Shown here piece by piece: positions 34,518 through 41,340 of a stretch of 64,000 bases of DNA (position 1 is its first letter; the number at the start of each line of letters is the position of its first letter). This stretch comes from Citrobacter amalonaticus Y19 (lineage in GTDB: Bacteria > Pseudomonadota > Gammaproteobacteria > Enterobacterales > Enterobacteriaceae): positions 62,001 to 126,000 of the forward strand of contig NZ_CP011133.1 in assembly GCF_000981805.1 (NCBI RefSeq). The letters are read 5' to 3'. The notes beneath the pieces were generated by a model. It was not told the DNA's origin. It ran no database searches and was given only the letters and a program-made list of their open reading frames with translations. A program made the position numbers and the translations under genes.

Positions 34518-35400
34518 GACTCTGAATGAGATTGTTGCACTGGCTCGTGAAGTCAGTAATGCAGTCGAACCAAGTTATCTTCAAAAGAAACTGTCACGGA
34601 TACCGTATGTTGGGCCTTTCATAATGAAAGCCATCGGCATTCATTTTAGTGCAATGTCAAGATTTGATTCAGTTAAAGGACAAATCGATATTTTAACTTC
34701 GGATATAGAAAGCATATCTGAAGGGTTGTTTGAAATGAATAAAAATATTGATGGAATGTATGAGCAAGCCTTAACGAGTGTAAAAAGTACAGGGGTTAAC
34801 ATTGTAGCTGCTTATTACCTTCTGGAGAAGTTACAAACAGTTCAGGTTTCTATTCGTAAGGAACTAAAAACTCAACCTGATAATACCATGCTGAGCATGG
34901 AAGCAATGAATATCGAACATCAAATCGCCCTCATAACCAAACGTCGAAATGACATGATCACAGAACAACAAAAGGCATTTGAAGACCTGAAGATGATGAA
35001 AATGATGAAGTTCAATAACCTTTCGATGGTAGACCAGTTTGAAACTATTATTAAAGTAACGATACCATCTTCTAAACGTAGCCATCTTATAATTGACCAG
35101 GCCGAAAGAAGTGACAAAAGCTCATTACTGATTCAGGCAATTGGTGATTCTGTAAATCAACAAGCCAGACGTCAAGCTTTGTTGGTAAAAGAGAGTAGTA
35201 TCCGTGTAGCAAAAACAGCTAATCGTACAGTGTATGATGTTGAGACAATTGATTACATATCAAATCAGATCAATGAGGCCGGACGAGAAATTAAAAAAAT
35301 CCACGACCGTGCCAAAACACAACATGTCCAGCTTGAAACACGCGCAGCGCAATGGAAGGAGAAACGTTTTATGATTGCGCAGGAACTGTCTTCTAAATAA
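34441..35400 (+). CDS. TelA-like (toxic anion resistance family) protein
   Basis: 319 aa from the ATG at 34441. Long helical protein with the TelA order: PYVGPFIMKAIGIHFSAMSRFDSVKGQIDILTSDIESISEGLFEMNKNI (the FxRFxSVxxxIDxI region), then a long coiled coil and the C-terminal block QQARRQALLVKESSIRVAKTANRTVYDVETIDYISNQI, which matches the (S/E)IxVAKxxxRxxVDIETL pattern of TelA. TelA-family proteins are linked to tellurite, bacteriocin and stress tolerance, with no settled mechanism. It overlaps the preceding gene by 77 bases and is followed by a membrane protein gene. Confidence 0.65.
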   Translation: MSQAMSIWQLTGYGSELTTSQGKKGETLNEIVALAREVSNAVEPSYLQKKLSRIPYVGPFIMKAIGIHFSAMSRFDSVKGQIDILTSDIESISEGLFEMNKNIDGMYEQALTSVKSTGVNIVAAYYLLEKLQTVQVSIRKELKTQPDNTMLSMEAMNIEHQIALITKRRNDMITEQQKAFEDLKMMKMMKFNNLSMVDQFETIIKVTIPSSKRSHLIIDQAERSDKSSLLIQAIGDSVNQQARRQALLVKESSIRVAKTANRTVYDVETIDYISNQINEAGREIKKIHDRAKTQHVQLETRAAQWKEKRFMIAQELSSK

Positions 35401-35425
35401 TGACTACAAATTTGTAGGAGGTTCT

Positions 35426-36406
35426 ATGGCAAAAATCAGGCAAAGCAATCCATTTGATGAGGTAGAAAGGGTATTAAGATGTAAGCGCGATAGAATTATT
35501 TATCTTTCGATAGCTTTATCCTTACTCTTTGCCGTTATATTGCTCATATTGTGGTTTTGTATTCCAACGGATATTTCTATAGATGGACAGGTTGCCCAGG
35601 TTTCAACTGATATTAGTAAGGTTCTGAGTGCTAATGGATTTGGTGTGGTTACTTCAGATATCTTTGAATCACTTGGTTCCGACATGGCTCTATACGCCAG
35701 TGTAATAACATCATTGATAACCATGTTTGCAATTGCATGGTCACTGATTAAAGGTGATGGTTTCAATATCGAATTGTTCTTCGCCCTTGTAGTTGTAACC
35801 ACCGGCTTTTCAGTTTTTCGAACGCTTTATGATTCCGAGTCTGATAGGTACACGTATTACTCTGAAAAAGTAAGCTCTGCTATACAAACAGGTGATTTAC
35901 CATCATTGTATGAAATATATGGAGAAAAAGGGGAGAATGTAAAAAAATCCGTAGAAGAAGTACTTTCTATGTCAAAATTAACCAGTGTAAAAAAACTAGG
36001 TGAGATTGATGGCTTGTTACTGAGAGGGGTCATCATGGCCACTGAGCGAGATCACGATGGCGTTTATAAACGTCATCCTGGAAATTTGTTATTGCTAATG
36101 CCTGAACATAAAGACGATGAGGTTGCAGATGGAACTAATTTGTTTGATACACAGCTTTATAACCCAATAGATTATAGTCTATATGATATTGGTGTAAATG
36201 CTGGCATTCTCACATCAAACCCATATTCAGCCTGGAAAACTGAATATGATACGAAAAAACATAATGTCAAAAGCATTATAAAAACAACAACTACCGTATT
36301 TCTTGTATTCATATCATTATCCTTAGCTCTTTTATTCATAACAGTCAAAAATTACCGTAAGCTAAGTTATTTGATAGAATCAAACAAAAAGCATCTCACG
36401 TACTAA
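35426..36406 (+). CDS. membrane protein coupled to the TelA-like gene
   Basis: 326 aa from the ATG at 35426 (AGGAGG upstream). Membrane segments: IIYLSIALSLLFAVILLILWFCI near the N-terminus, two in the middle (LYASVITSLITMFAIAWSLI; IELFFALVVVTTGFSVFRTL) and one at the end (TVFLVFISLSLALLFITV). A soluble domain of about 120 residues lies between the third and fourth. No family recognised. It is 25 bases after the TelA-like stop and ends at a terminator, so it is the last gene of the unit. Confidence 0.6.
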   Translation: MAKIRQSNPFDEVERVLRCKRDRIIYLSIALSLLFAVILLILWFCIPTDISIDGQVAQVSTDISKVLSANGFGVVTSDIFESLGSDMALYASVITSLITMFAIAWSLIKGDGFNIELFFALVVVTTGFSVFRTLYDSESDRYTYYSEKVSSAIQTGDLPSLYEIYGEKGENVKKSVEEVLSMSKLTSVKKLGEIDGLLLRGVIMATERDHDGVYKRHPGNLLLLMPEHKDDEVADGTNLFDTQLYNPIDYSLYDIGVNAGILTSNPYSAWKTEYDTKKHNVKSIIKTTTTVFLVFISLSLALLFITVKNYRKLSYLIESNKKHLTY

Positions 36407-36407
36407 A

Positions 36408-36436
36408 AGAAAAGCGCCCTGAAGGCGCTTTCTTTA
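36408..36436. terminator. bidirectional terminator
   Basis: AAAGCGCC-CTGA-AGGCGCTTT stem with A- and T-rich flanks, between the TelA operon and the converging minus-strand small gene. Confidence 0.88.
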
Positions 36437-36447
36437 CTATAGTTTGC

Positions 36448-36636
36448 TTATTTTGCATCCGTCTCATCATCTACTTTCTGAGTCATGATAGGAGGAGGGG
36501 CTTCATTGTCAATTTTCCTACGGCCTTCATCGCTGAAGAAAACTTTCCAGATAATGTGCCCGACAAAAAGGATTCCGCATCCTATAATCAGCACCCAGTC
36601 GAAAGTGTCAAATGGTCTGTTAAAATAATCAAACAT
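36448..36636 (-). CDS. small membrane protein
   Basis: 62 aa from the ATG at 36636, which has a GGAG site; the longer frame to 36711 has none. One membrane segment (WVLIIGCGILFVGHIIWKVFF) and a charged C-terminal tail. It follows the Myb-like repeat gene on the same strand. Unknown function. Confidence 0.6.
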   Translation of the reverse strand: MFDYFNRPFDTFDWVLIIGCGILFVGHIIWKVFFSDEGRRKIDNEAPPPIMTQKVDDETDAK

Positions 36637-36671
36637 ATACTTCTCCAGGGTAGAGTTCGAGACTAAGCCCG

Positions 36672-37862
36672 TTAAACGTTGTGTGGGTAATTGCTCCACC
36701 AGACCGGGCAATGCAGTTCATTGTTCTTTTCAGACCATCCAGTCTCTATGAGTAATCTCTTCACAAAAAAAGGTTGGTTTCTGAAGGTATCTATAGAAAT
36801 TGATGTGGCTTTAATAACACTTCCTTTTTCACCTGGTTTTGTGGGTTTCTCGTAACGCGTCATACCGATATGCTGTAGGCGTGACCTGATCGCGCCATCT
36901 GTCCTATTCATTTTCTTGGCAATCACTTCTATTGCACGATGCTCAGATATAAGTGTAATTAAAAACTTATAGTTTCCACGTACCCATTTGGCTGGTTTTT
37001 GTGGGTCTCTTTGGTTCCGTTCAGGCACTGAACTTTCCTTATTTTGTTGTGATTTTTCACTATCACAACCAATGTCAGTTCTGGCCGGGTAACTTGAAAT
37101 GGTTTTATCTGCTACGGCTTCATAGATAATTTCATTAAGCACTCGATGCTTGCTCCACCAATCTGGGGCGCTAAGGTCGAATCCATCAATGTACCAGCCG
37201 AATTCGATTAGTGGCAGGACTTCAAGAAAACGTTTCTTTGATAATTTTGCAGAACTTATTTTTTTATTTAACCATATAACCGTACTCGATGAATCGTCTT
37301 CAGCGCCCACAGTAATCATCCCAAGCTCTATAAGTTGCTGAAGAGTTGATTGATGGCTTCTTAAGGTAAGTTCGGTAAGTGCTGTTTTACTGATACCATT
37401 TTGTATCGCCTTAAGTAAGGCCCGAGTATCGTCAGGAGTCCACGGTTTACCGATAATGAGGTGTGAAGATTTTTTCTGATGTGGCTGGCCTGTATCCTCA
37501 TCTTCCGGTGCTAGCAGGCAAGTGTTTCTTGTGCGCCACCAGTCTGGAGAGTACAGGACATTTTCACCATTGATGCAGTGTGCTACCCATCCATTATCCA
37601 GCAGGGTTTTAAGAGTTATGCCTGAAGCTGCCGCAGCCGGTGGTACTCTGATTGAAGAGTTAGGCTTGAGGGTAATTTCGCTAGGCTCAGAGAGATTTTC
37701 TCTTTCGAGTACGTATAAATCCAGCTCGATACACCTTAGCTGAATTATCCTTTGATTGTATCCAAGAACGGACGTAAGCGCTGCAAACGAGTAACCCTCC
37801 TTTAGCCCCTTTACAAGCTTCAGATCTTCAGCTGGTGACCATGACGATGATTTTTTCTTCAT
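36672..37862 (-). CDS. protein with three Myb/GcrA-like helix-turn-helix repeats
   Basis: 396 aa. Three similar helix-turn-helix segments lie near 6-50 (SSWSPAEDLKLVKGLKEGYSF), 139-185 (KPWTPDDTRALLKAIQNGISK) and 291-335 (KWVRGNYKFLITLISEH), each starting with Trp as in Myb/SANT or GcrA domains. Each is followed by a second segment: GW at 91-92 with SPDWW at 105-109, GW at 222-223 with APDWW at 232-236, GW at 375-376 with CPVWW at 385-389. This is an internal triplication. A sequence-specific DNA-binding or plasmid-regulatory role is likely; no known family name fits the second motif. Confidence 0.65.
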   Translation of the reverse strand: MKKKSSSWSPAEDLKLVKGLKEGYSFAALTSVLGYNQRIIQLRCIELDLYVLERENLSEPSEITLKPNSSIRVPPAAAASGITLKTLLDNGWVAHCINGENVLYSPDWWRTRNTCLLAPEDEDTGQPHQKKSSHLIIGKPWTPDDTRALLKAIQNGISKTALTELTLRSHQSTLQQLIELGMITVGAEDDSSSTVIWLNKKISSAKLSKKRFLEVLPLIEFGWYIDGFDLSAPDWWSKHRVLNEIIYEAVADKTISSYPARTDIGCDSEKSQQNKESSVPERNQRDPQKPAKWVRGNYKFLITLISEHRAIEVIAKKMNRTDGAIRSRLQHIGMTRYEKPTKPGEKGSVIKATSISIDTFRNQPFFVKRLLIETGWSEKNNELHCPVWWSNYPHNV

Positions 37863-37973
37863 TCACTTGCCTTAGAGTGAACTAAATATTTCTGATATTA
37901 CGTGTTAAGCAATAATTCTTGAATCAAGAATGGGGGCGTTTTGAGGTGTATAAATCGCACTAAGATCTACCAT

Positions 37974-38372
37974 TTAATATCCGTGGTTGAAGAGCTCCTC
38001 AACTCCTGCATTTACGACATCCTGGTTCCCTGGGATGTAACGTGGCCAGCCTTCTGCCTCATTGATGCTCTTAACGATCACTCCTTCGAAGCCAAACTGA
38101 TCAGCCGATATATCAACAATGTGGAGTTCATCGTTAATAGAGATTTCGCACCAGTAATGCCCGTACCCGCCATGTATAGTAAATAATCCACCGTCAGCTT
38201 TCCCATCGCCCCCTCTAATCACAGCTAGCAACCCTTTGCTATGTGCCAGGCGAGCCAATAGCAGACTGGCAAAGAGGCAAGTGCCCGTGGTGTCATCGGT
38301 ATCACAGTCAGCCAAGATACCGTTCAGTAATGCCCGTGCTTCAGTTGCAACATCATTTATGAGGTTTTTCAT
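37974..38372 (-). CDS. papain/transglutaminase-fold small protein
   Basis: 132 aa. A possible catalytic triad is visible: Cys32 in DTTGTCLFASLLLARL, His72 in GGYGHYWCEI and Asp87 in LHIVDISADQFG. Cys at a helix start, His then Asp on neighbouring strands, is the order of bacterial transglutaminase-like or peptidase-C39-like folds. No signal peptide. It could be a protease, transglutaminase or deamidase acting in the cytoplasm. A paralogue in design lies at 39580. The family name is not certain. Confidence 0.55.
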   Translation of the reverse strand: MKNLINDVATEARALLNGILADCDTDDTTGTCLFASLLLARLAHSKGLLAVIRGGDGKADGGLFTIHGGYGHYWCEISINDELHIVDISADQFGFEGVIVKSINEAEGWPRYIPGNQDVVNAGVEELFNHGY

Positions 38373-38532
38373 CAGGGTTACTTATCGCAAATCGGTTTCA
38401 GGGAATTCTGCCAGACAGACCGTAGCGAGACAATTTTTTATGCCCGCAATAGGGGGCGAAATTATCGGGTCTAGGAATTTCGTCAGCCGCGAGGGTTGCG
38501 TTAATCTTTTTTTATATAAAGAGGAGCTAACC

Positions 38533-39039
38533 ATGAATAACCAGAAATACAGTGCAGTTATGAATGAGTGGAATTTTAAGTATGATGCTGCTGAACGATT
38601 CAGTGACTCACACTTTCTTTACATCCATAATTTCATGAACGATCAAAGTCAGTTGCTTGGTATTGTTATAGCTGATTTTTTGGAGGTTCCTCAAAATGAG
38701 CTTATTCCTCTTCAGACCGCCCTGGATAACCTTGTAAATTTATTAAAGGTTCAGACGTCCAGGTCGTTAACGGTTGAAGAGGGTCTTGTTCTTGCACAAT
38801 GTTTTACTCATTACCTCAGACAGACACAATCATATGCTGCGGTTTCACCTATTTGTTCGGTTGGTCAAAAATTTAATTTTTTCCTGAATATCTATCCAAA
38901 TAAAGGTAGTAAAGAGTGTTCTTTACGATTATTCGCAATCACCACACTCAATGAAATTATAAGCGTGTCTGAATTTGTTGAAATGGCACATAGTACGCAA
39001 CAAAGTGATTTGATTAAAAACCCTGGTTATTTTGTCTGA
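38533..39039 (+). CDS. hypothetical protein with strong ribosome site
   Basis: 168 aa from the ATG at 38533 with AGGAG 8 bases upstream; the long frame to 38236 overlaps the minus-strand gene and lacks a site. Soluble, helical (LIPLQTALDNLVNLLKVQTSRSLTVEEGLVLAQCFTHYLRQ), with a C-terminal beta part (FNFFLNIYPNKGSKECSLRLFAITTLNEII). A terminator follows. No family recognised. Confidence 0.6.
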   Translation: MNNQKYSAVMNEWNFKYDAAERFSDSHFLYIHNFMNDQSQLLGIVIADFLEVPQNELIPLQTALDNLVNLLKVQTSRSLTVEEGLVLAQCFTHYLRQTQSYAAVSPICSVGQKFNFFLNIYPNKGSKECSLRLFAITTLNEIISVSEFVEMAHSTQQSDLIKNPGYFV

Positions 39040-39065
39040 TTATTAAATAATTGCATATTGAAATC

Positions 39066-39102
39066 ATCAACCATCGCTTAACAGTGATGGTTTTTTTGTT
39101 TG
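39066..39102 (+). terminator. terminator after the 168-aa hypothetical gene
   Basis: AACCATC / GATGGTT stem with a 10-base loop and a run of seven T. Confidence 0.8.
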
Positions 39103-39305
39103 GTTTAAAATATCTTTTTGTTCAGGATGACCGACTGCTTTTCAAATCCTCTGCTTGCTTCCTATCATGCTGATACTACAAGGAATAGTGGTCTCTATGA
39201 CTTTATTTCATGCTATTCCATTGAGATATTTGTTTACAATCAATAAAAATATTGTTAATAAAATGCAATCTCCTAACCTAAATCAGCATGGATTTGGAAC
39301 CTACA

Positions 39306-39527
39306 ATGGCAAAGAAAAACATACATCAGGAAGAGATAGTATTCGCAAAAAAACAGCTTACTCTCCTTTCAACATTAAAAGGGAAGGTTAGTGATTTGAC
39401 TCAGAAATGGGAAGGGAACATTGGTGCTGAAGTTCCTGATTATCATCTTTTAATGAATCAGCTTGAGGCAGTAGAGAAACAAATTTTCTCAAGGATTGGT
39501 GCTTGGAAAAAATCGTCTTTGCTCTGA
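39306..39527 (+). CDS. small coiled-coil hypothetical protein
   Basis: 73 aa from the ATG at 39306 (a weak GGAA site lies about 12 bases upstream; an ATG at 39288 is also possible). Highly charged, helical (IHQEEIVFAKKQLTLLSTLKGKVSDLTQKW, DYHLLMNQLEAVEKQIFSRIGAW). The codon pattern is AT-rich like its neighbours. No family recognised; a small regulatory or chaperone-like protein is possible. Confidence 0.5.
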   Translation: MAKKNIHQEEIVFAKKQLTLLSTLKGKVSDLTQKWEGNIGAEVPDYHLLMNQLEAVEKQIFSRIGAWKKSSLL

Positions 39528-39579
39528 GTTTTGAGACTCATTTTTTGTGAACAACTTATGCATCCCACTCTAAGCCATC

Positions 39580-39996
39580 TTAATTTTTATGAGTGATATC
39601 GTGGAGAATTTTAGACCATATTCCATCAGTCATTAAATCAATCACCTTGTCTGGTATTACGGTTTTCCTGGCAATGCTATGAACAGTGTAAGTTGCATGG
39701 CATTTATCTTCGATAAAGATGCCATGAGGTACTAGACAAACATTATCTGCGGTTTGCCTTGCCCACATGCGTAGGCGGTAATCTATTATGTATTCGTCAT
39801 ACTTTATCCACAGATGAGGCCGAATTATCTGGCCAGATCCAGCCAACGTCACTTCTCCAACGATGCGCTGGTGCGGTATACAGAATCTATCTAGCAGGCT
39901 ACTTACAACCATAGAATGACCATCACATTCGAGTGGCAGTGCATCATATTTATGTAATAGCTCGCAAACATAAGCAACTTCACTGGCTATAAACAT
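39580..39996 (-). CDS. papain/transglutaminase-fold small protein, second
   Basis: 138 aa. Candidate triad Cys24 (PLECDGHSMVVSSLLDRF), His61 (RPHLWIKYDEY) and Asp72 (IIDYRLRMWA), the same spacing style as the protein at 37974, though sequence identity between the two is low. The motif resembles bacterial transglutaminase-like proteins. It follows the GNAT-like gene by 14 bases on the same strand. Confidence 0.55.
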   Translation of the reverse strand: MFIASEVAYVCELLHKYDALPLECDGHSMVVSSLLDRFCIPHQRIVGEVTLAGSGQIIRPHLWIKYDEYIIDYRLRMWARQTADNVCLVPHGIFIEDKCHATYTVHSIARKTVIPDKVIDLMTDGIWSKILHDITHKN

Positions 39997-40010
39997 TGTA
40001 CTGCCTCATG

Positions 40011-40439
40011 TTAGACGGGGAGGGTGGATAAGTGGTCATTGAGCCCAAGTGAAGAGGGAGCCCAATAACCCGAACCGCACATCCACCGTTCACCAGGAAA
40101 TGAAAACCCTTCTCGGATAAGAAACTCCCTAAGTTCGGTGTTAATGACGTTCTCAATCTTCAAGATGCATTTATTGGTCTCAGCGGTTTCTTTTAATTTC
40201 GAGAGTAACTCTTTGAAAAATCCCTTGCCTGGGCTCTTCATTGAAATGGTAGCGACTATAAGTACCGGCGAACCGAGGTATGACATCTTTCCTGTCTGGG
40301 CACGGATGTATAACTCATCTACTAACTGAAGGCCATGAATCTGCATTGATTTTGAGTGAAAGACACTTTTTTCAGCTGCATTCATTAAGGTTATGAATGC
40401 GTTGGAAATTTTAGTGATGTCATTCCTTTGCTGAGTCAT
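40011..40439 (-). CDS. hypothetical protein, possibly GNAT-like
   Basis: 142 aa. The middle (SPVLIVATISMKSPGKGFFKELLSKLKETAETNKCILKIENVINTELREFLIREGFSF) resembles a GNAT acetyltransferase core: a beta strand, a GxGxF-type turn leading into a helix, a following strand, and the closing EFLxxxGF motif. It lacks the early half of a full GNAT domain, so it may be a reduced or degenerate member. First of a pair with the transglutaminase-like gene. Confidence 0.45.
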   Translation of the reverse strand: MTQQRNDITKISNAFITLMNAAEKSVFHSKSMQIHGLQLVDELYIRAQTGKMSYLGSPVLIVATISMKSPGKGFFKELLSKLKETAETNKCILKIENVINTELREFLIREGFSFPGERWMCGSGYWAPSSLGLNDHLSTLPV

Positions 40440-40443
40440 TCGA

Positions 40444-40638
40444 TCACCGAATTTTATTTTTATTTCCTGAGAACATAATTGATATCATTGTGGCCCCGGT
40501 AATCCACAGTGAGGCTAATATAATCAAACCGACATAATATGCATCATTCCCTAAATTTTTATCTAGGAATTTGTAAATGTCATCGCCAAAAAAGGATGTC
40601 AACATAGTCATATCAAATATCTTCATCTTGCTCTCCAT
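40444..40638 (-). CDS. small membrane protein
   Basis: 64 aa; a membrane segment near the C-terminus (YYVGLIILASLWITGATMISIMF) and a short basic tail. It overlaps the 3' end of an upstream fragment and sits 4 bases before the GNAT-like gene, so it is co-transcribed. No family recognised. Confidence 0.55.
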   Translation of the reverse strand: MESKMKIFDMTMLTSFFGDDIYKFLDKNLGNDAYYVGLIILASLWITGATMISIMFSGNKNKIR

Positions 40639-40789
40639 TATCGTCTATGTGTTTAAATAACTCTGTTAAAATGTCCTGATAGTGCCCATCGCCTAGAACT
40701 ATTATATATTCTTCTTCATTTCCAGTGAAATGACTTGTCTCAGTACGATCGAACGAGGTTGTGATGACATACAGCCATGAAGTTGGATT
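40613..40789 (-). pseudogene. possible 3' fragment of a gene without start codon
   Basis: A 58-residue frame (SWLYVITTSFDRTETSHFTGNEEEYIIVLGDGHYQDI... ending DDNGEQDEDI) has protein-like composition, with acidic and alternating strands, and ends 23 bases inside the next gene, as coupled genes do. It has no ATG, GTG or TTG after the upstream stop at 40790-40792. This could be the tail of a gene truncated when the fluoride island came in, or a chance frame. Confidence 0.3.
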
Positions 40790-40858
40790 TCATAAGTAAC
40801 GAATGAAGAGTAGATAGTAGCGGAACTGCTTTTATAGTATGTTTAAAGTTAAGAAGTA

Positions 40859-40874
40859 CTGTATATGCATACAG
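40859..40874. promoter_or_regulatory. LexA-like SOS box
   Basis: CTGTATATGCATACAG fits the LexA consensus CTGT-N8-ACAG with an AT-rich middle. No intact SOS gene follows on either strand, so it may control the fragment at 40613-40789 or be left over from a deleted gene. Confidence 0.5.
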
Positions 40875-40995
40875 CATTTAACTTATGTTAAGCACAAACC
40901 TAGTTCACGGATGATAGTGCTGGTAATTATTGTTCTTTCACCGTTTTTATCATTAAAAACCGTTTTACTAGAAATATACTTCATGAACTAGCACC

Positions 40996-41027
40996 AAATA
41001 GCCGCTTTTAGGGCTATTTTGATTTTT
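40996..41027 (+). terminator. terminator-like hairpin at the island's left edge
   Basis: AAATAGCC-GCTTTTAG-GGCTATTT followed by TGATTTTT. It would insulate the fluoride island from upstream transcription. Confidence 0.65.
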
Positions 41028-41160
41028 GTACCTGTTGCATCCTCTTTAGCAGGAGGTGAGGGTGTTTGTCACAGTCAGCAGAAGCATATCTGACAAACAT
41101 TATTCAAACCCTGTCTTCAACTGCTGGCAAACAGTAGTATTTCTTGCTAGGGTTTTTACA

Positions 41161-41262
41161 GGAGATGGCATTCTCCTCTAACCGCCTTCCGGCTGATGAT
41201 GCCTACACATTCTGACTGTTCACCCCGTTGCGGGTGAGAAGTTGCATTGTGTAGGAGCCAAT
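41161..41262 (+). promoter_or_regulatory. fluoride riboswitch (crcB motif) 1 with SD-sequestering hairpin
   Basis: The aptamer begins GGAGATGGCATTCTCC, has a conserved AACCGCC...GGC hairpin and ends GCTGATGATGCCTACAC, the crcB-motif pattern (GGxGATGGxxTTCxCC...GATGATGCCTAC). The 3' edge CCTACACA at 41202-41209 can pair with TGTGTAGG at 41248-41255, closing an outer hairpin over an inner stem (TCACCC/GGGTGA). The second strand overlaps the AGGAG ribosome site (41253-41257) of the leader ORF at 41263. Fluoride binding should free the ribosome site. It controls the antiporter, stress protein and MutS-like genes. Confidence 0.93.
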
Positions 41263-41340
41263 ATGCCGCTTACCTTTTCTGGCCCCTTTCATTGCCTGTC
41301 AGTTCTGCAAACCACCGGTTACCATCGGGAGTTTATATGA
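41263..41340 (+). CDS. 25-aa leader ORF coupled to the antiporter gene
   Basis: ATG at 41263 with AGGAG 5 bases upstream, inside the riboswitch expression platform. It encodes 25 residues starting MPLTFSGPFHC and ending HREFI. Its stop overlaps the antiporter ATG at 41337 as ATGA, so leader translation probably drives antiporter translation. The peptide has no known function. Confidence 0.65.
   Translation: MPLTFSGPFHCLSVLQTTGYHREFI

Larger units (their letters stand above)
40790..41160. promoter_or_regulatory. junction region with LexA-like box and terminator
   Basis: About 370 bases without a gene. A LexA-type site CTGTATATGCATACAG lies at 40859-40874 (CTGT-N8-ACAG). A terminator-like stem, AAATAGCC / GGCTATTT with T-rich flank, is at 40996-41027. 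The promoter for the fluoride riboswitch at 41161 must lie in 41027-41160. Confidence 0.45.

Noticed and set aside
39155..39391. 78-aa plus-strand frame
   Set aside because: Overlaps the better small coiled-coil gene at 39306 in another frame; composition atypical and no Shine-Dalgarno.
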